A stretch of DNA of 64,000 nucleotides from Hyalella azteca (GCF_000764305.2 NW_025943791.1:248001-312000), one strand, 5' to 3'; positions 48,090 to 58,999 are shown, counted from the stretch's first letter. Program-made: numbers and translations. Notes: generated from the sequence alone by a model not told the origin.

Positions 48090-49660
48090 TTCCTCCTTGT
48101 GTTTTAGTTGAGTGTTTGACTTTGCAGTACGTAATCCGAGGAACGGCCGTCGTTGCTGCCGTTAAGCCTTTTCGGTCTCGAAAATATGGTGGGCGCAGCC
48201 GTAGGCCTCAAATTTCATTCCTAAATAAGCCCTGAAGCCAACGCCCAGCTTCACCATGCATTAACTTTAATTAGCCTCAGAGCTAGAAGCCGCATACTAC
48301 GCTTGAAATCCGTTATCCATACAAGCGACTCATTGCCGAAAGATATTTGGCGCCGTACCCAAAATATGGGTAGACATGAAAGTTGGGTGTTTTATTGCTC
48401 TAATAACAACATTTGGTTTACGCTATCACTGATGTAATTCATTTAATATGTGACTGACTGGTGAGCTCGGCTACTTGGTATAGATAATTTGTAAGCTGAT
48501 TCAGCATGAAATTCAGTATCATGTGTATGCTACAGTAGCATAAGTAGAAACAATGAAAAATTTTACCGAGTAAGCCTAATGGAGGTTTGAACAAACAACC
48601 TCAAAACACAATGTGAGGCTTGTTCGAGTGCCATAGAGTAGCTGTTTCAAAATTATTCGCTCATGTATCGACTTGCAGGCGAGGAAACAATATTTTAAAA
48701 ATGAACTAAATGAAGCAAAAGGGAACAGGTCCAACGTGTCATTCATCAATAATAATTAAACTCATTTGTATGGGCACTAGTACTTAGCATGAAAAAAATA
48801 GTTGATATTATTGGGAATATTCCAACGCTAGTGTAATTATTCCACTATAATATTTTTATTCGGAATCCTAAGTAGTGGGTTAACGGTTCGAGAAAAATAC
48901 TATTATACTGAATATTTCAGAAATTTGAGAAAAAAGAACGTATTCCTGAGGAAGAAGGAATCAAATTCTCAGCAAGAGCTTCTTTTAGCAGGAGCGCTTC
49001 GTACGAGTTAGTTTGATCTTGTAACTGCACGTATAAGGCCATTAAAGTGAACAGCAAAAATTGGGCCATTAACTTTTTGATGTTCCATAATTAAGGTTTG
49101 AGTTAATTCGATCTTAAGATTTAAGGGTGCGGCACTAACGTGTGAACAAGTAAATATCAATGGTAACGGGAGCGTTGTGCACAATAGAATAAAAACTTTT
49201 TAATACATTGAGAGCAATCGTACAATAAAACCAAAGAGCGACGTTCAAACTGAACGACAACGGATAATGGAGGAGTAATAAGAATTAATGATCGGTTGTT
49301 GCGCCTCGGCTCTGTACAGTAACGCGGGCACGACTTTTTCTGCATCTTCCATGCCCCAAGCATTACGGGCCTTAGTGCTCAGAATGAAATTCAAGATGGC
49401 TGAACTAAGTACTAAAGGTTTTAAAGCTAGGCTGTCGTACGTGCTTCTTTTGATGCCTCGTAATGACAAACCAACCATTCAATACTGTTATTTGTTTGCT
49501 TAGATTTGAATAAATTTAGCACTATCTTCATATAATATTATTGGCATGAAGATCCCTGCCAAACTTTCGCGCCAATGCGGTTATAATGCAGCGGCGGTTG
49601 CTATCAGCAACCTGCTATTAAGTGACAATAATTAAATATTATGATTAACATATCCTAATT
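48090..49660. other. Intron 3, right part, nothing recognised
   Basis: Two 70-77-codon ORFs on opposite strands overlap at 49245-49503 without domain or splice support. Confidence 0.45.
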
Positions 49661-49669
49661 GATTTTCAG

Positions 49670-49829
49670 AAACAGGATCCTTGTGCTAGCAACCCGTGCA
49701 ATGCAGCAAAAGTTTGTGTGCCGTACTCTCTGGAGACCGAGCTGCCGTACAACCCCGGTGTCCTGCCCCTGCCAGGTTATATCTGCTCCGGCGCACAGCT
49801 CTATCTTGACAAGCGCAGTCAAGGCAAAA
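49670..49829 (+). CDS. PAN/EGF secreted protein, exon 4 (EGF-like)
   Basis: A 160-bp exon between TTGATTTTCAG and AAAA|GTTAGT, read in phase 0. It encodes KQDPCASNPCNAAKVCVP, then a 20-residue insertion with acidic and proline residues, then LPGYICSGAQLYLDKRSQ. DPCxxxPCxxxxxCxP....GYxCSG is the EGF-like pattern: four cysteines are seen here, and the last two of a six-cysteine domain would have to come from the next exon or are missing. EGF after PAN is common in extracellular invertebrate proteins. The donor GTTAGT is acceptable. Intron 3 (45051-49669) contains LINE copy 2 in the same orientation as the gene. Confidence 0.78.
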
Positions 49830-49839
49830 GTTAGTATTG

Positions 49840-50850
49840 ATATATTTTTTTAATATTTAACGTCCTCGATCTGTTAATGTAACACAAAACAAATCAGACT
49901 AAAACTTAGAATAAATACTATATCTTTTCTTGAATCACCATATTTTTCATTTATACTTGCGATTAGGATTTGCTAAATCGTAGAATATAATAGACAGACG
50001 TTAAAAAAACAATTACCAACATCTTAAAATGTTCTTTTTATAAATTTTAACTTTTTTAGCGGCCATTTCTTGCATCTTTGTTCTGTAAAGAAGTGAGACA
50101 CGTTGTATAACCCAGAACCTAGTATTCCCAGGCTAGTTTAAGATTTAAATTTGTGACTCACGGCTGCGCTCTCAGACAACACATGCTAGACACAGACCGA
50201 CACACAGACTCAGCTCATGCAACCTCATGGGACTATAAAAAGCGTGATGCATGTTATACCATCTACAGTTGTACGCAAATGCTCACCTATTTGATTAAAA
50301 AAACTCGTGTTGTTGCAATTAATGGCTGTTACCGCCAATGTGGTGGTTGGAAAAGCTACAAATTAATGATTCCACGCGTCCATAAGAGACATCAATCCGT
50401 ACTTTCCTTTCCTGAAGAAGTTGAAAAATCTAAAAAGTTTTTAAAAATATTTGAATATTTTAAGTTTTCATGATCTAGGTTATGAAGTTGTGTCTTGTTA
50501 ATATCGTTTAGATTCTACGCCGCAAAAAGGGCCTGAGTTAGACAATTAATTTCTAATGAATTAAACTAAAAATTTTTTACGTAAATTGGTAAATAACATT
50601 CCTTTCAAACTTATTGATGCAAAAACCCAATTCTTATCTAAGTATCATTGTGATCTATTCGCATGCGTTTCAATTTTCTGACATATCATGCAAGTTATAT
50701 TCGAGTTAGGGAGCCATAAAAATACGAGTTTGAACTAATTATAGTTGTTTGACTACTTTCTTATTGTTCGTTACGTTGTAATTTTTTCCATGAATAAACA
50801 GATGACTGAAAGCATTATTCATACATAAATGAATCTCTGATTGCTTTTCC
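49840..50850. other. Intron 4, nothing recognised
   Basis: AT-rich; a 106-codon + ORF at 50153-50473 shows no domain, and its GC content is only slightly raised. Confidence 0.5.
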
Positions 50851-50859
50851 GTACGTTAG

Positions 50860-50991
50860 GTTGCGAACTTGTGGTTGTCAAAGGCGTGGACGTCTACGGG
50901 CACGACTTATACAATGGGTATAACCCCCTCTCCGAGGCCTTTTATCGCTGCTCCGACTACAACTGCGTGATGTTGCTCATTGTTTTTTTCT
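50860..50991 (+). CDS. PAN/EGF secreted protein, exon 5 (second Cys-containing segment)
   Basis: A 132-bp phase 1-1 exon between TTCCGTACGTTAG and T|GTAAGT. It encodes SCELVVVKGVDVYGHDL, then YNGYNPLSEAFYRCSDYNC, then VMLLIVFF. The G-D-G-H-DL run followed by SEAFYRC...NC resembles the start of a further PAN/apple-like domain (C, about 30 residues, CxxxxC). The first cysteine may also close the EGF-like unit of exon 4. The C-terminal hydrophobic VMLLIVFF is odd for a PAN core: it could be a strand, the start of a membrane segment, or a sign that the true donor lies earlier. No stop codon follows, so the gene continues; the 2.1-kb PLE palindrome lies 190 bp downstream. Confidence 0.7.
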
Positions 50992-51523
50992 GTAAGTTTT
51001 GACACAGATGTGCTCATGGCGGCTTTTGATCCACGCTCGAGTCTTGCGATTGATTTTTTGTTATAAAGCCATATACTGTATTATATGCTAAATATTCATG
51101 TTATTTCTTCGTTAATTAAACAGATACGACAGTAAGTGGATTTTGAGAATTGATATCACTTGTTTGCTTAAATCGCAAATTAACTAAGAATTTAAAAGAA
51201 AAGAAAAGTCCACAAAAATTCATATCTTTATAGAAAACAATTCGAAGACCAGCTCTATCGTCAGTTCGTAGAATCTAGAATCACAAATCAGAAGTCACAA
51301 ATTAATACATTGGAAGCACAGTACGAAATTAAAAACCTAAATTTACAAGTAATAGACAGAACAAAAATACTATCTATTCACAATTTCAAGGGGATTGGAG
51401 TTAACAGCTGAATTCAAACTTGGGCCTAAGTTTAAAGATGTGCAATGATTCTAAAATGCGCAAATCGGAAGTCCTGGAGGTGGAAGCTAACACTCAAAAG
51501 TCACTGTCAGAAATAGGGACATC

Positions 51524-52237
51524 TTACTGCTCGGCGTGAGCGCGCACAGCTGAATGAGGGGGGCGCGATAGCAACTGTCCGGTTCTACAACTCCTGCCCT
51601 CATGCTCAGAGACCCTGGAATAAAGATTGCGTGACGTCATCCCGACGTACGCAGATGCACATCGTGCACAACAATATTGATAAACCAGGGACGATCGCAT
51701 ATGAACAGAGAGCAAATCTTTATATCTAAAGAAAGAACCGATTGTGAAATTGTTTACCAGCACAATATGAAGATTTTGACATTTGGGAAGTATCTATTGA
51801 ACAAGACTTTTAATTCTCTTGACATAGCTTCGGACGCGGGGCCGAGGTATGGAAAAGAACAATAAATAACTGTCCTATCATCGCGCTCAGGAGCAACCTC
51901 ACTGTATCGCTTCAACATGAATTTCTTGATTTGGGTTAAAAACTTGCCGGAAATCCATTAAGCGAGAAAATATTATTGCGTAAAAATTCAAATTCAGCGT
52001 GCATAGCATGGTATGTAGAACAAATGCGAAAACCTCTGTGTAATAATGTTTGAAGCCCATTTAACTTGAATCGGAACGAACAAAAACTAAAGAAACTGGT
52101 ACTTAGGCCGGTGAAAGTCGGTTTTCGGTACACAGAAGTCAGAAAACGGCCATTAGATTTGGTAACATTGCAATCGAGGAAGGACAAACTATTGTTAGAT
52201 TCAAGCTCCATAGTAAATTTGATAGAATTATGTTGTG
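51524..52237 (-). pseudogene. PLE left arm: RT C-terminal half plus GIY-YIG endonuclease
   Basis: Minus strand, from the centre outward: SSQHNSIKFTMELESNN, SLSFLDCNVTKS, FLTSVYRKPTFTGLST (the conserved post-catalytic blocks of PLE reverse transcriptases) and EFEFLRNNIFSLNGFP. After a break comes VNNFTIGSFFRYKDLLSVHM, then SLVYQYCCARCASAYVGMTS and RNLYSRVSEHEGRSCRTGQ, a GIY-YIG-like endonuclease with a CxxC pair and the conserved YVG..S..L..R...H spacing. The catalytic RT domain (YVDD) is absent because of the 5' truncation. A 210-codon ORF crossing the centre is half antisense and is not a protein. Confidence 0.85.
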
Positions 52238-52252
52238 ACGATTTTGTAAACT

Positions 52253-52992
52253 CACAACATAATTCTATAAAATTCACTATGGAGCTTGAATCTAACAATA
52301 GTTTGTCCTTCCTCGATTGCAATGTTACCAAATCTAATGGCCGTTTTCTGACTTCTGTGTACCGAAAACCGACTTTCACCGGCCTAAGTACCAGTTTCTT
52401 TAGTTTTTGTTCGTTCCGATTCAAGTTAAATGGGCTTCTAACATTATAACACAGAGGTTTTCGCATTTGTTCTACATACCATGCTATGCACGCTGAATTT
52501 GAATTTTTACGCAATAATATTTTCTCGCTTAATGGATTTCCGGCAAGTTTGGTTTTTACCCAAATCAAGAAATTAATGTCGAAGCGATACAGTGAGGTTG
52601 CTCCTGAGCGCGATAGTATGAAAGTTATTTATTGTTTTTATTCATACTTTGGCCCTGCGTCCTTAGCTATATCAGGAAAATTAAGTCTTTTTCAATAGAT
52701 ACTTCCAAATGTCAATCTTCATATTGTGCTAGTAAACAATTTCACAATTGGTTCTTTCTTTAGATATTAAGATATGCTGCCTGTTCACATGCGATCGTCC
52801 TTGGTTTATCAATATTGTTGTGCACGATGTGCATCTGCGTACGTAGGGATGATGTCACGCAATCTTTATTCCAGGGTCTCTGAGCATAAGGGCAGGAGTT
52901 GTAGAACCGGACAGTTGCTATCGCACCCCCCTCATTCAGCTGTGCGCGCTCACGCCGAGCAGTGTGATGCCCCTATTTCTGACAGTGACTAG
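52253..52992 (+). pseudogene. PLE right arm: RT C-terminal half plus GIY-YIG endonuclease
   Basis: Mirror of the left arm on the + strand. FVNSQHNSIKFTMELESNN and FLTSVYRKPTFTGLST lie at 52240-52400. EFEFLRNNIFSLNGFPASL lies at 52495-52560, after a stop at about 52447. Stops at about 52697 and 52768 precede LPVHMRSSLVYQYCCARC, ASAYVGMMSRNLYSRVSEH and HAEQCDAPISDSD, which ends at a stop (52990). It differs from the left arm by scattered substitutions (for example GMMS against GMTS), so the arms are not identical copies. Confidence 0.85.
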
Positions 52993-53220
52993 GGTGTTAG
53001 CTTCCACCTCCGGGACATCCGATTTGTGCATTTTAGAACCATTGTACATCTTTAAACTTAGGCCCAGTTTGAATTCAGCTGTTAACTCCTATCCCCTTGA
53101 AATTGTGAATAGATAGTTTTTGGTTACGTCTATTATTTGTGAATTAAGGTTTTTAATTTCGTACTTTGCTTCCAATGTATTAATTTGTGACTTCTGATTT
53201 GTGATTCTAGATTCTACGAA

Positions 53221-53246
53221 CTGACAATGGAGCTGGTCTCCGAAAC
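53221..53246 (+). ncRNA. Hammerhead-ribozyme-like core in PLE 3' end (degenerate)
   Basis: CTGACAA, then stem GGAG, loop CTGGT, stem CTCC, then GAAAC. This is the order of a hammerhead core (CUGANGA, stem II, GAAA) with one core change (A for the essential G). The left-arm counterpart (minus strand, 51240-51265) has an exact CUGANGA but GAATT for GAAAC. PLEs are known to carry hammerhead motifs in their terminal regions. Both copies look inactive. Confidence 0.45.
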
Positions 53247-53301
53247 GTTTTCTATAAAGATATGAATTTTATGTGGACTTTGCTTTTAAATTCTTAGTCA
53301 A

Positions 53302-54178
53302 GTTGATTTAACTTTGAATTATTTGACAGAAATTCTAGGCTCTGATTGCTAGAAATATCTGTTCGACTAAATTATTTAAAATAAAATAAGAAATTGCGCA
53401 ACTACCTTCATGTTAAAATATTTAGCCCCATAATCTAAGAGGAACATTGGGATACAGATAATGAGCTATATATTAACTTGATAAAATGTATATAATTCAA
53501 TCTAAACTAATCACGAATGAATATTTACAAATAATTCACGGATGAATATTCGTATAATTTATACAAATCTCGTATGAATGTATAAATCTTGCTTGTCAGG
53601 AAAACTTCTCAGGAACATTAACAATTCGGGATCAAGCTCGAGTTCGGTCTCAATGAGTTATGATCAGAATAAAAGAAGATCAAACCAATTCGGCACTGCT
53701 TTCGATGCTTCATGCATTGTAACTTACCTCCATTTATCTTATAATTCACACTCATTATTTGCTTTTCTTAGGAAATGAAGGAGCAACGTAAAATAAATAA
53801 TAGAAATAAATTATGAAGCCAGAAGATCAGATGCTCTGTGAATCACTTTACGTTGCGTTATGGGAAATGGTCCGTTTACTCATACCTCCGTTGAAAAAAG
53901 TCAGTGTAAAGTTATTTGCAAACTATCATTCCTATGTTCAAAATATAAAAACCCATATTAGTATTGTTTCAAACGCTTCTGTTACGAGAATTTGATGCCA
54001 TTTGACGCAATTTTAGTTGGTCTGATAGTCCATTTTTCGGTTTGAAAGCAACTTCATAGCTTAGTAATTCATAACAGTGATTCGGCTGCATTATGCCCCG
54101 AAAAGTGTAGTGATAGGATGCTAACTTTGCGTTGGAGTGGTCGGCTTCATTCGATGAAATTTCTGTGTTCTGTCACAG
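53302..54178. other. AT-rich DNA, nothing recognised
   Basis: Follows the PLE palindrome. Short ORFs without domains. Confidence 0.45.
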
Positions 54179-54450
54179 CGGACGGGAGGACACTGACACT
54201 CATCAAGTCCTCGGCGCCTATTCTGGGTGCCACAAACTCTTCTTACGTGTACCCGGGTCTGGTAGTGGTCGGCTGGTTCCCTGAGTGTACCTGAAACACG
54301 CACCGCCGGAGCGGCTTGCGGAACATCATATGTGTATCTGGAGGGCGAACCTTTTAATTGTGCTGTTGGTGTCGCACGCGGTGCCCACGTGAAATATACT
54401 AGTACTAAAACTCACGTTGGCTGCTACATCCTGCGGGAATTAGGGTACAT
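54179..54450 (+). pseudogene. Coding-like island, possible further exon with a frame break
   Basis: After a good acceptor (TTTCTGTGTTCTGTCACAG, ending 54178), a phase-1 reading that would join exon 5 gives SDGRTLTLIKSSAPILGAT, then NSSYVYPGLVVVGWFPECT and a stop at 54292. A second frame, open from 54266, reads TAGAACGTSYVYLEGEPFNC, then AVGVARGAHVKYTSTKTHVG and CYILRELG. Together they look like one GC-rich coding segment of about 90 residues with three cysteines, broken by a single frame change near 54262-54290. It could be a damaged exon of the PAN/EGF gene, a pseudogene, or chance. I recognise no family. Confidence 0.3.
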
Positions 54451-54459
54451 TATACATCA

Positions 54460-54960
54460 TTTGCTCTTGCTGAGTATTTTGGCATGATATACTATTAACC
54501 ATTTGCTGATGTGAAGTATTTTGGCACCAGATTTTATTCACCAGTTGCTGATTTTTGTTTTTGCTGATTTTTTTTTTTTGAACGATGATTGATTAAGGAT
54601 CATGTTCGAATTTGTCTCATTAAGTATACACGACAATTTATGTTCAATATTATGTTTGGTAATATAATTAATTGTATTCATCTTTGTTGGCGAAATAATT
54701 TTTGCTCAACATCTTATGCCCAATTCGCTGTTGTCCATTATTTTTAATTGTTCAATTTATCCGGAATTTCGTGGTCATGAAATATTTTGGCGCTATAAGT
54801 TCCTCATAATTTCCTTTGGAGAATAATTTGTACAATTTTGGAATCGATTACTGTCGTTAAGTATTTTAATTTTTCAAATAATGCGCAATAGCGTGCTGAG
54901 GAGCATTTTTGCTTGGCAATTTATGAAGTATTCTGGTTCACGACTTTTTTACACGACACG
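54460..54960 (+). repeat. Degenerate repeats of GAAGTATTTTGGC
   Basis: TTGCTGA..GTATTTTGGCA occurs twice about 44 bp apart (54467 and 54510). Looser copies of AAATATTTTGGCG, TAAGTATTTT and GAAGTATTCTGG lie at 54776, 54858 and 54926. An eroded tandem array is likely. Confidence 0.5.
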
Positions 54961-55109
54961 CTTTCACCGTGATTACGATTACCGAGGCGTTAAGGTTGCC
55001 TAAAATAATAATATTATTATTTAAATGAATGATTTATTTACTGTGGCACTGGATTCCAATATATGTAATGCTCACATTCTGTTGCGAAGTATCCCGGAAC
55101 AAGTATATA

Positions 55110-55151
55110 GTTGCCTGTTTACATGTAGTTTGATACATGTAAACAGGCAAC
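55110..55151. repeat. Perfect 18-bp-arm hairpin
   Basis: GTTGCCTGTTTACATGTA, 6-nt loop (GTTTGA), then its exact complement. No adjoining T-run, so no terminator role is implied. Confidence 0.95.
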
Positions 55152-56384
55152 CATCATGTTAAATGGCATATGCTCTCGACGGATCAAATTCTTTAAGACT
55201 CCAACGATTTCTGTGGGGCCTACGTCATGTAGTCTGTGTCCCGGTCTTTCCCGCTGGTCTGGGAAAGCTTGTTTCCGGGAATTGCAAGCTGCCCAAATAA
55301 AAATTAAGAGTGGAGCACCTATGTTTTTATGCCCAAATAAAAATTAAGGGTGGTGCACCGATGATTATAGGTGGCAATAGCAGTTTATAGGTGGCGTAAA
55401 AGTGGGTAGCCAGATCTGTCAAAAATCGACAATAAAACCTCAATAAATCGAGAGGGAGACGAGTATAGGTGGCAGTCATCGATGAATCATTGATGAAGTA
55501 TAGGGTCTGAATAATCGGTAGCGCATTGCAGGCAAATCTCTTTTAAGCCACTGAAAACCGTTTGCCTACACTCTGCACGAAGGTATTTGCCACTGTAATA
55601 ATTTATCCAACATAGAAAGGTGTTATTGGGTTGCGGGTCATTCGAGATCAAGACGAAACCATGACTTCGTTCTGTGTGCTTGGCTTTTAAGATTAAGTTG
55701 TGTCAAGAAAATTTAGCGTGAATTCGGTAGGTACCAATAAAACTGATAGACAGAAGCAAGGATTTCACAAACTTTTCAAGCCAATGTGAAGCCACTGGCC
55801 ATGTATCAGACTGTTCCCTGATATAAATTGTCCGAGGAACAATGGAAAATTTGACTGCAATAAATAGTTTTTCCATAGATGACAGCGAATCCAATTTCTC
55901 ATGTTCACCTGAAATATTGCGTAAATTTATTGTGAATTTTGCGTATGCGCCAACTGGGTGTGTTGGAAATATTGCGATCAATTGAGACTAATTATATAAT
56001 TATTGCTTCATTAAGTATAAATTGTACGGGTCAATTAAGTGTGTTCCATAATATTTACAATTTTCTCAAGTTGCCCCATTTATCTAAATTCAAAAGCCAC
56101 GTTGACGTAGTCGGCAGCGGCTCGGCATCTTTGTAAAGCACAGCGGAGACGTCAAGCGCAGCGAGAGATTATAGAGTCCAGTAAGCACACGTTCATACCG
56201 GTTGGGGTTGGGTTGACGCACGGGTTGGCTTGACGCGCGTCGGAGTTGAGCTTTCTACTAATCTTTACCTCGTCCTGCTTGAAACAAGTGCTTTCCGAGT
56301 AATTTGCTCGTCACAAAAGTATCCTTTTTACGCAAAGGATACGAGTAAAAATTCGGTTTTCCATCCTGACTTCAATAGTGAAAT

Positions 56385-56480
56385 TTTAGATCTTCTGTGA
56401 ACAAGGCACGAAAAGGAAAATAATCGGCGACAGGCCACATCAGGCATACACTGCAGCGCCGAGATCACTATGTTATGTTA
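56385..56480 (+). mobile_element. SINE/LINE-type tail fragment
   Basis: TTCTGTGAACAAGG..AAAATAATCGGCGACAGGCC, CACATCAGGCATACAC, CAGCGCCGAGATCAC and a TATGTTATGTTATG end. It matches 23460-23575 throughout and shares its core with the LINE 3' end. Confidence 0.75.
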
Positions 56481-56978
56481 TGTTATTTAATATACAGTCA
56501 GATAATTATTTCGATTTTAAGTTTAAATTTCTAATAAAGTGGCCCCGGTATCTTTCCTAAGCAAAAAACTAAAGATTATGCTAGAGAAAAATAGTGACTA
56601 GAAGTGGTGCATGTATTTCACGCCTGACATTTCAAAATAATCATGTAATATCAATTCCTTATTTCACGTAAGAATATTCTTGGTGATAATATATCGAATC
56701 AAACCGCAGTCAAAATTGGTGTAATGTTCACATTACGAAACTTCGATACATATTAAGCATTTTCCCGTGGCCTTTACTCTGAGCTGAACAATCGTTCGTT
56801 ATGGATAAATGAAGCTTCTTTTAGCGGCTGTTTTATCGAATATAGCAGCATGTTCAAATAAAATCGTAGATGGAACCATCTAATCATCACGGTGCTAGCA
56901 TTAACTTCTCCCATTTGATGAAATTAATATTTGCAATACTTCAGTTAAATCTTTCAAAATTACTCGACTGCCATGTCC

Positions 56979-57060
56979 CCTCCGATGGCTCAACGGTAGA
57001 GGCTCGGCTTCGCGTGGGGGAGATCGGAGTTCGAATCCTGCAGGCAGGGAGTTTCTTCAA
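56979..57060 (+). mobile_element. tRNA-like SINE head or tRNA pseudogene
   Basis: A box TGGCTCAACGG (56986-56996) and B box AGTTCGAATCC (57028-57038) are 42 nt apart, as in tRNA genes. The implied acceptor (56979-56985 against 57042-57048) pairs at only 4 of 7 positions and the T stem at about 2 of 5, so a functional tRNA is unlikely. Confidence 0.6.
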
Positions 57061-57389
57061 GTCGATTTCTCACGAGGTATGTGTATGGTACTCTGATAAT
57101 TTGTTCCTGCTGTATGTCTGACATTGTTACTTGTACTGCCATGGTAGATTAGCACACGTAGCCCTTAGAATGGTGATTGAATGAAGCAATATCTGTAAAT
57201 GCAGAAGCATCGGATTTGAAATTAAAGGAAAAATTGTTATTGACTTCATTTTAAAGGTGGCCATCGGTGACTCATTGATGCGCCACCGGTGCCAAAGGGT
57301 AGTTATTAGCGGAAGAAGAACTTTACGGGTAGGTGGGCCATCGGCAGGTTATAGGTGTGGGATAGGTGGTGCACGCCACCCTTAATTCA

Positions 57390-58990
57390 CTGTATAAATC
57401 ATAGTTGCTCCACCTATGGCGTCCGCCGATAGCCATCTGGGCTGACCATTGGAGGCGCACCTACCGCCATTTGTAACTATAATGCGCTTTGGTTATACTT
57501 TGCTGCTCAGGGAAACTATGTTCTGCAGATAATTTTTTGGACTGATTACTTTTCTTATTTTGGACTTCCTATGCTGGTTTTCCTTCACGCCTCATCGTCC
57601 TTTTGTTCTCTTTGGAGAGCACAAGCCGGCCACGGCTTATTACACCCCGTTCCACCAACGTTTTTTGTTTCCGGTGTAAGGCTTTACCCATAACATGTTC
57701 GGTCCATCCACCACTGCATCGCAGACTGTAAATGTCTCTGCTCTTTTCCAATTTTCTATTCCCGCGTATCCTCTTGCCCAGGGGTTTACAATCTTTGTGT
57801 GCTCGCGCAACACTTGGAGGTCCAGAAGAGTATCTTTGCACCACCTGGTACCACCGCGTACCATCAATACGATATATATATATGTATCTAATGTGCACTA
57901 TTGTTTGCTTCATATGTTCTTACTTCGGTAACAATTAGTTTATTTGAAATGTGTGCTGTGTGAATTTAATGCTGGGCTCTGATGTCAGAAGTAGTACAGC
58001 GGCCTCCTCTATCTCGCACGCCGAGACAGGATACAAACATTATGGCCATGGATATTGCCATCCCATTAACAGCTCCCCTCCCGGCACCGTTAACCTCCAT
58101 ATACTCTCTTAACTTTTGCCCTTCAGGCTACAGCACAGCCATGGATGTTATTTTCACCATCTTGAACGATTACATTATCGTTAGGAACTTCAATACACGG
58201 AATGCCTCCAAGTAATTTTTAAAACACAAGAGAGCCTTTACAAAGAGTATCGTCATAAAAAGAGTTGATCTTCACCTACTCCTCAACCTTCGGCCCTTCT
58301 TTCTTGAAATGTGGCTTTGAACTCTAACCACACCTAACCTCCACGATGTGCCCCTAATATTTTGTAAGCGGTGCTTATATCTTAGATTTTCTCCTAACTG
58401 AACGGCCAGTTTCATTGTCATCCCTTCCTTCTTCTGAAAAGGTTCCTCCCCAATCATCAACTGAAGAGCTCTTGGAATTGTCTTGTATCCGGAGGCCAAT
58501 GTTTTGCGTCACATTAAAGCTGTTGAGAGCTCGCATTAATGACTAGGTCCAGCGCAAAATATTCACTGGGATAATCGAGTTGTCTATCTCGTTTGCCAGT
58601 CAGAACTGTGTCACATTCAGCTGTTGCAGCTCGAATTAGTAATTAATTCCATTTATAATCTCGAGTAATTATATTATCTGATGATTCGGTAAAAGCTTCA
58701 GTTGTACGTTTCAGATCCACCAATATATACGGTGTGCTTAAATGAAATCATGCATAAACTTGTAACTTTGTGTTTCTCCCTCAAATTGTTACAGAAATTT
58801 ATGAACTTTGGGCCTTTTTAAGTGCTAAATTAAGCGTAGGATTCCATAGAATTGAATTTGTAAAGTGATCGTTTAAAATTAAATTGAGGAGTTCAAAAAA
58901 GTGTTAGATACTAAGCATGTTTCTAGGATCATAGTACATTTAGTTGAAAAGAAAATGCGGAACCATTAACATCGGATTGTTAGATACTAA
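57390..58990. other. Unassigned DNA, several GC-balanced ORFs
   Basis: A minus ORF at 57569-57913 (114 codons, basic, Trp-containing) and + ORFs at 57695-57931 and 57982-58215 overlap or neighbour each other without known domains. A strong acceptor-like site (CTTTTGCCCTTCAG, ending 58126) precedes a 29-codon reading that ends in TAA at 58213-58215 and would be in phase with exon 5 of the PAN/EGF gene, but its content is not distinctive. Confidence 0.35.
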
Positions 58991-58999
58991 CGTTGCTAG

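Larger units (their letters stand above)
51181..53301. mobile_element. Inverted pair of Penelope-like elements (2.1-kb palindrome)
   Basis: Left arm 51181-52237 and right arm 52253-53301 are reverse complements of each other with few mismatches and indels, around a 15-nt spacer (52238-52252). Each arm runs outward from the centre: RT C-terminal half, linker, GIY-YIG-like endonuclease, 3' UTR and the CTTTTAAATTCTTAG end. They are two equally 5'-truncated PLE copies head to head, with 3' ends outward. The unit lies just after exon 5 of the PAN/EGF gene. Confidence 0.9.
55344..57385. mobile_element. Possible TTAA-bounded element or repeat region
   Basis: The left boundary reads TTAAGGGTGGTGCACC (55344-55359). 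The right boundary, reverse-complemented, reads TTAAGGGTGGCGTGCACC. TTAA flanks with matched inner ends resemble piggyBac-type borders. However, a second partial copy (TTAAGAGTGGAGCACC) lies at about 55303, ATAGGTGG motifs are scattered near both ends, and no transposase is visible. It contains a SINE-type tail and a tRNA-like sequence. Confidence 0.35.

Noticed and set aside
51936..52568. 210-codon ORF across the PLE palindrome
   Set aside because: Its first half is the antisense reading of the right arm. It is a product of the palindrome, not a protein.
56979..57060. Functional tRNA gene
   Set aside because: A and B boxes are good, but acceptor and T stems pair poorly. Best read as a SINE head or pseudogene.
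57569..57913. 114-codon minus ORF as a transposase or gene
   Set aside because: No DDE/DDD or other motif can be identified; overlapping ORFs of similar length exist on the other strand.
58127..58215. Terminal exon of the PAN/EGF gene
   Set aside because: Acceptor and phase fit, but the 29-codon content has no matching domain and a 7-kb intron with other candidates makes it unsafe.
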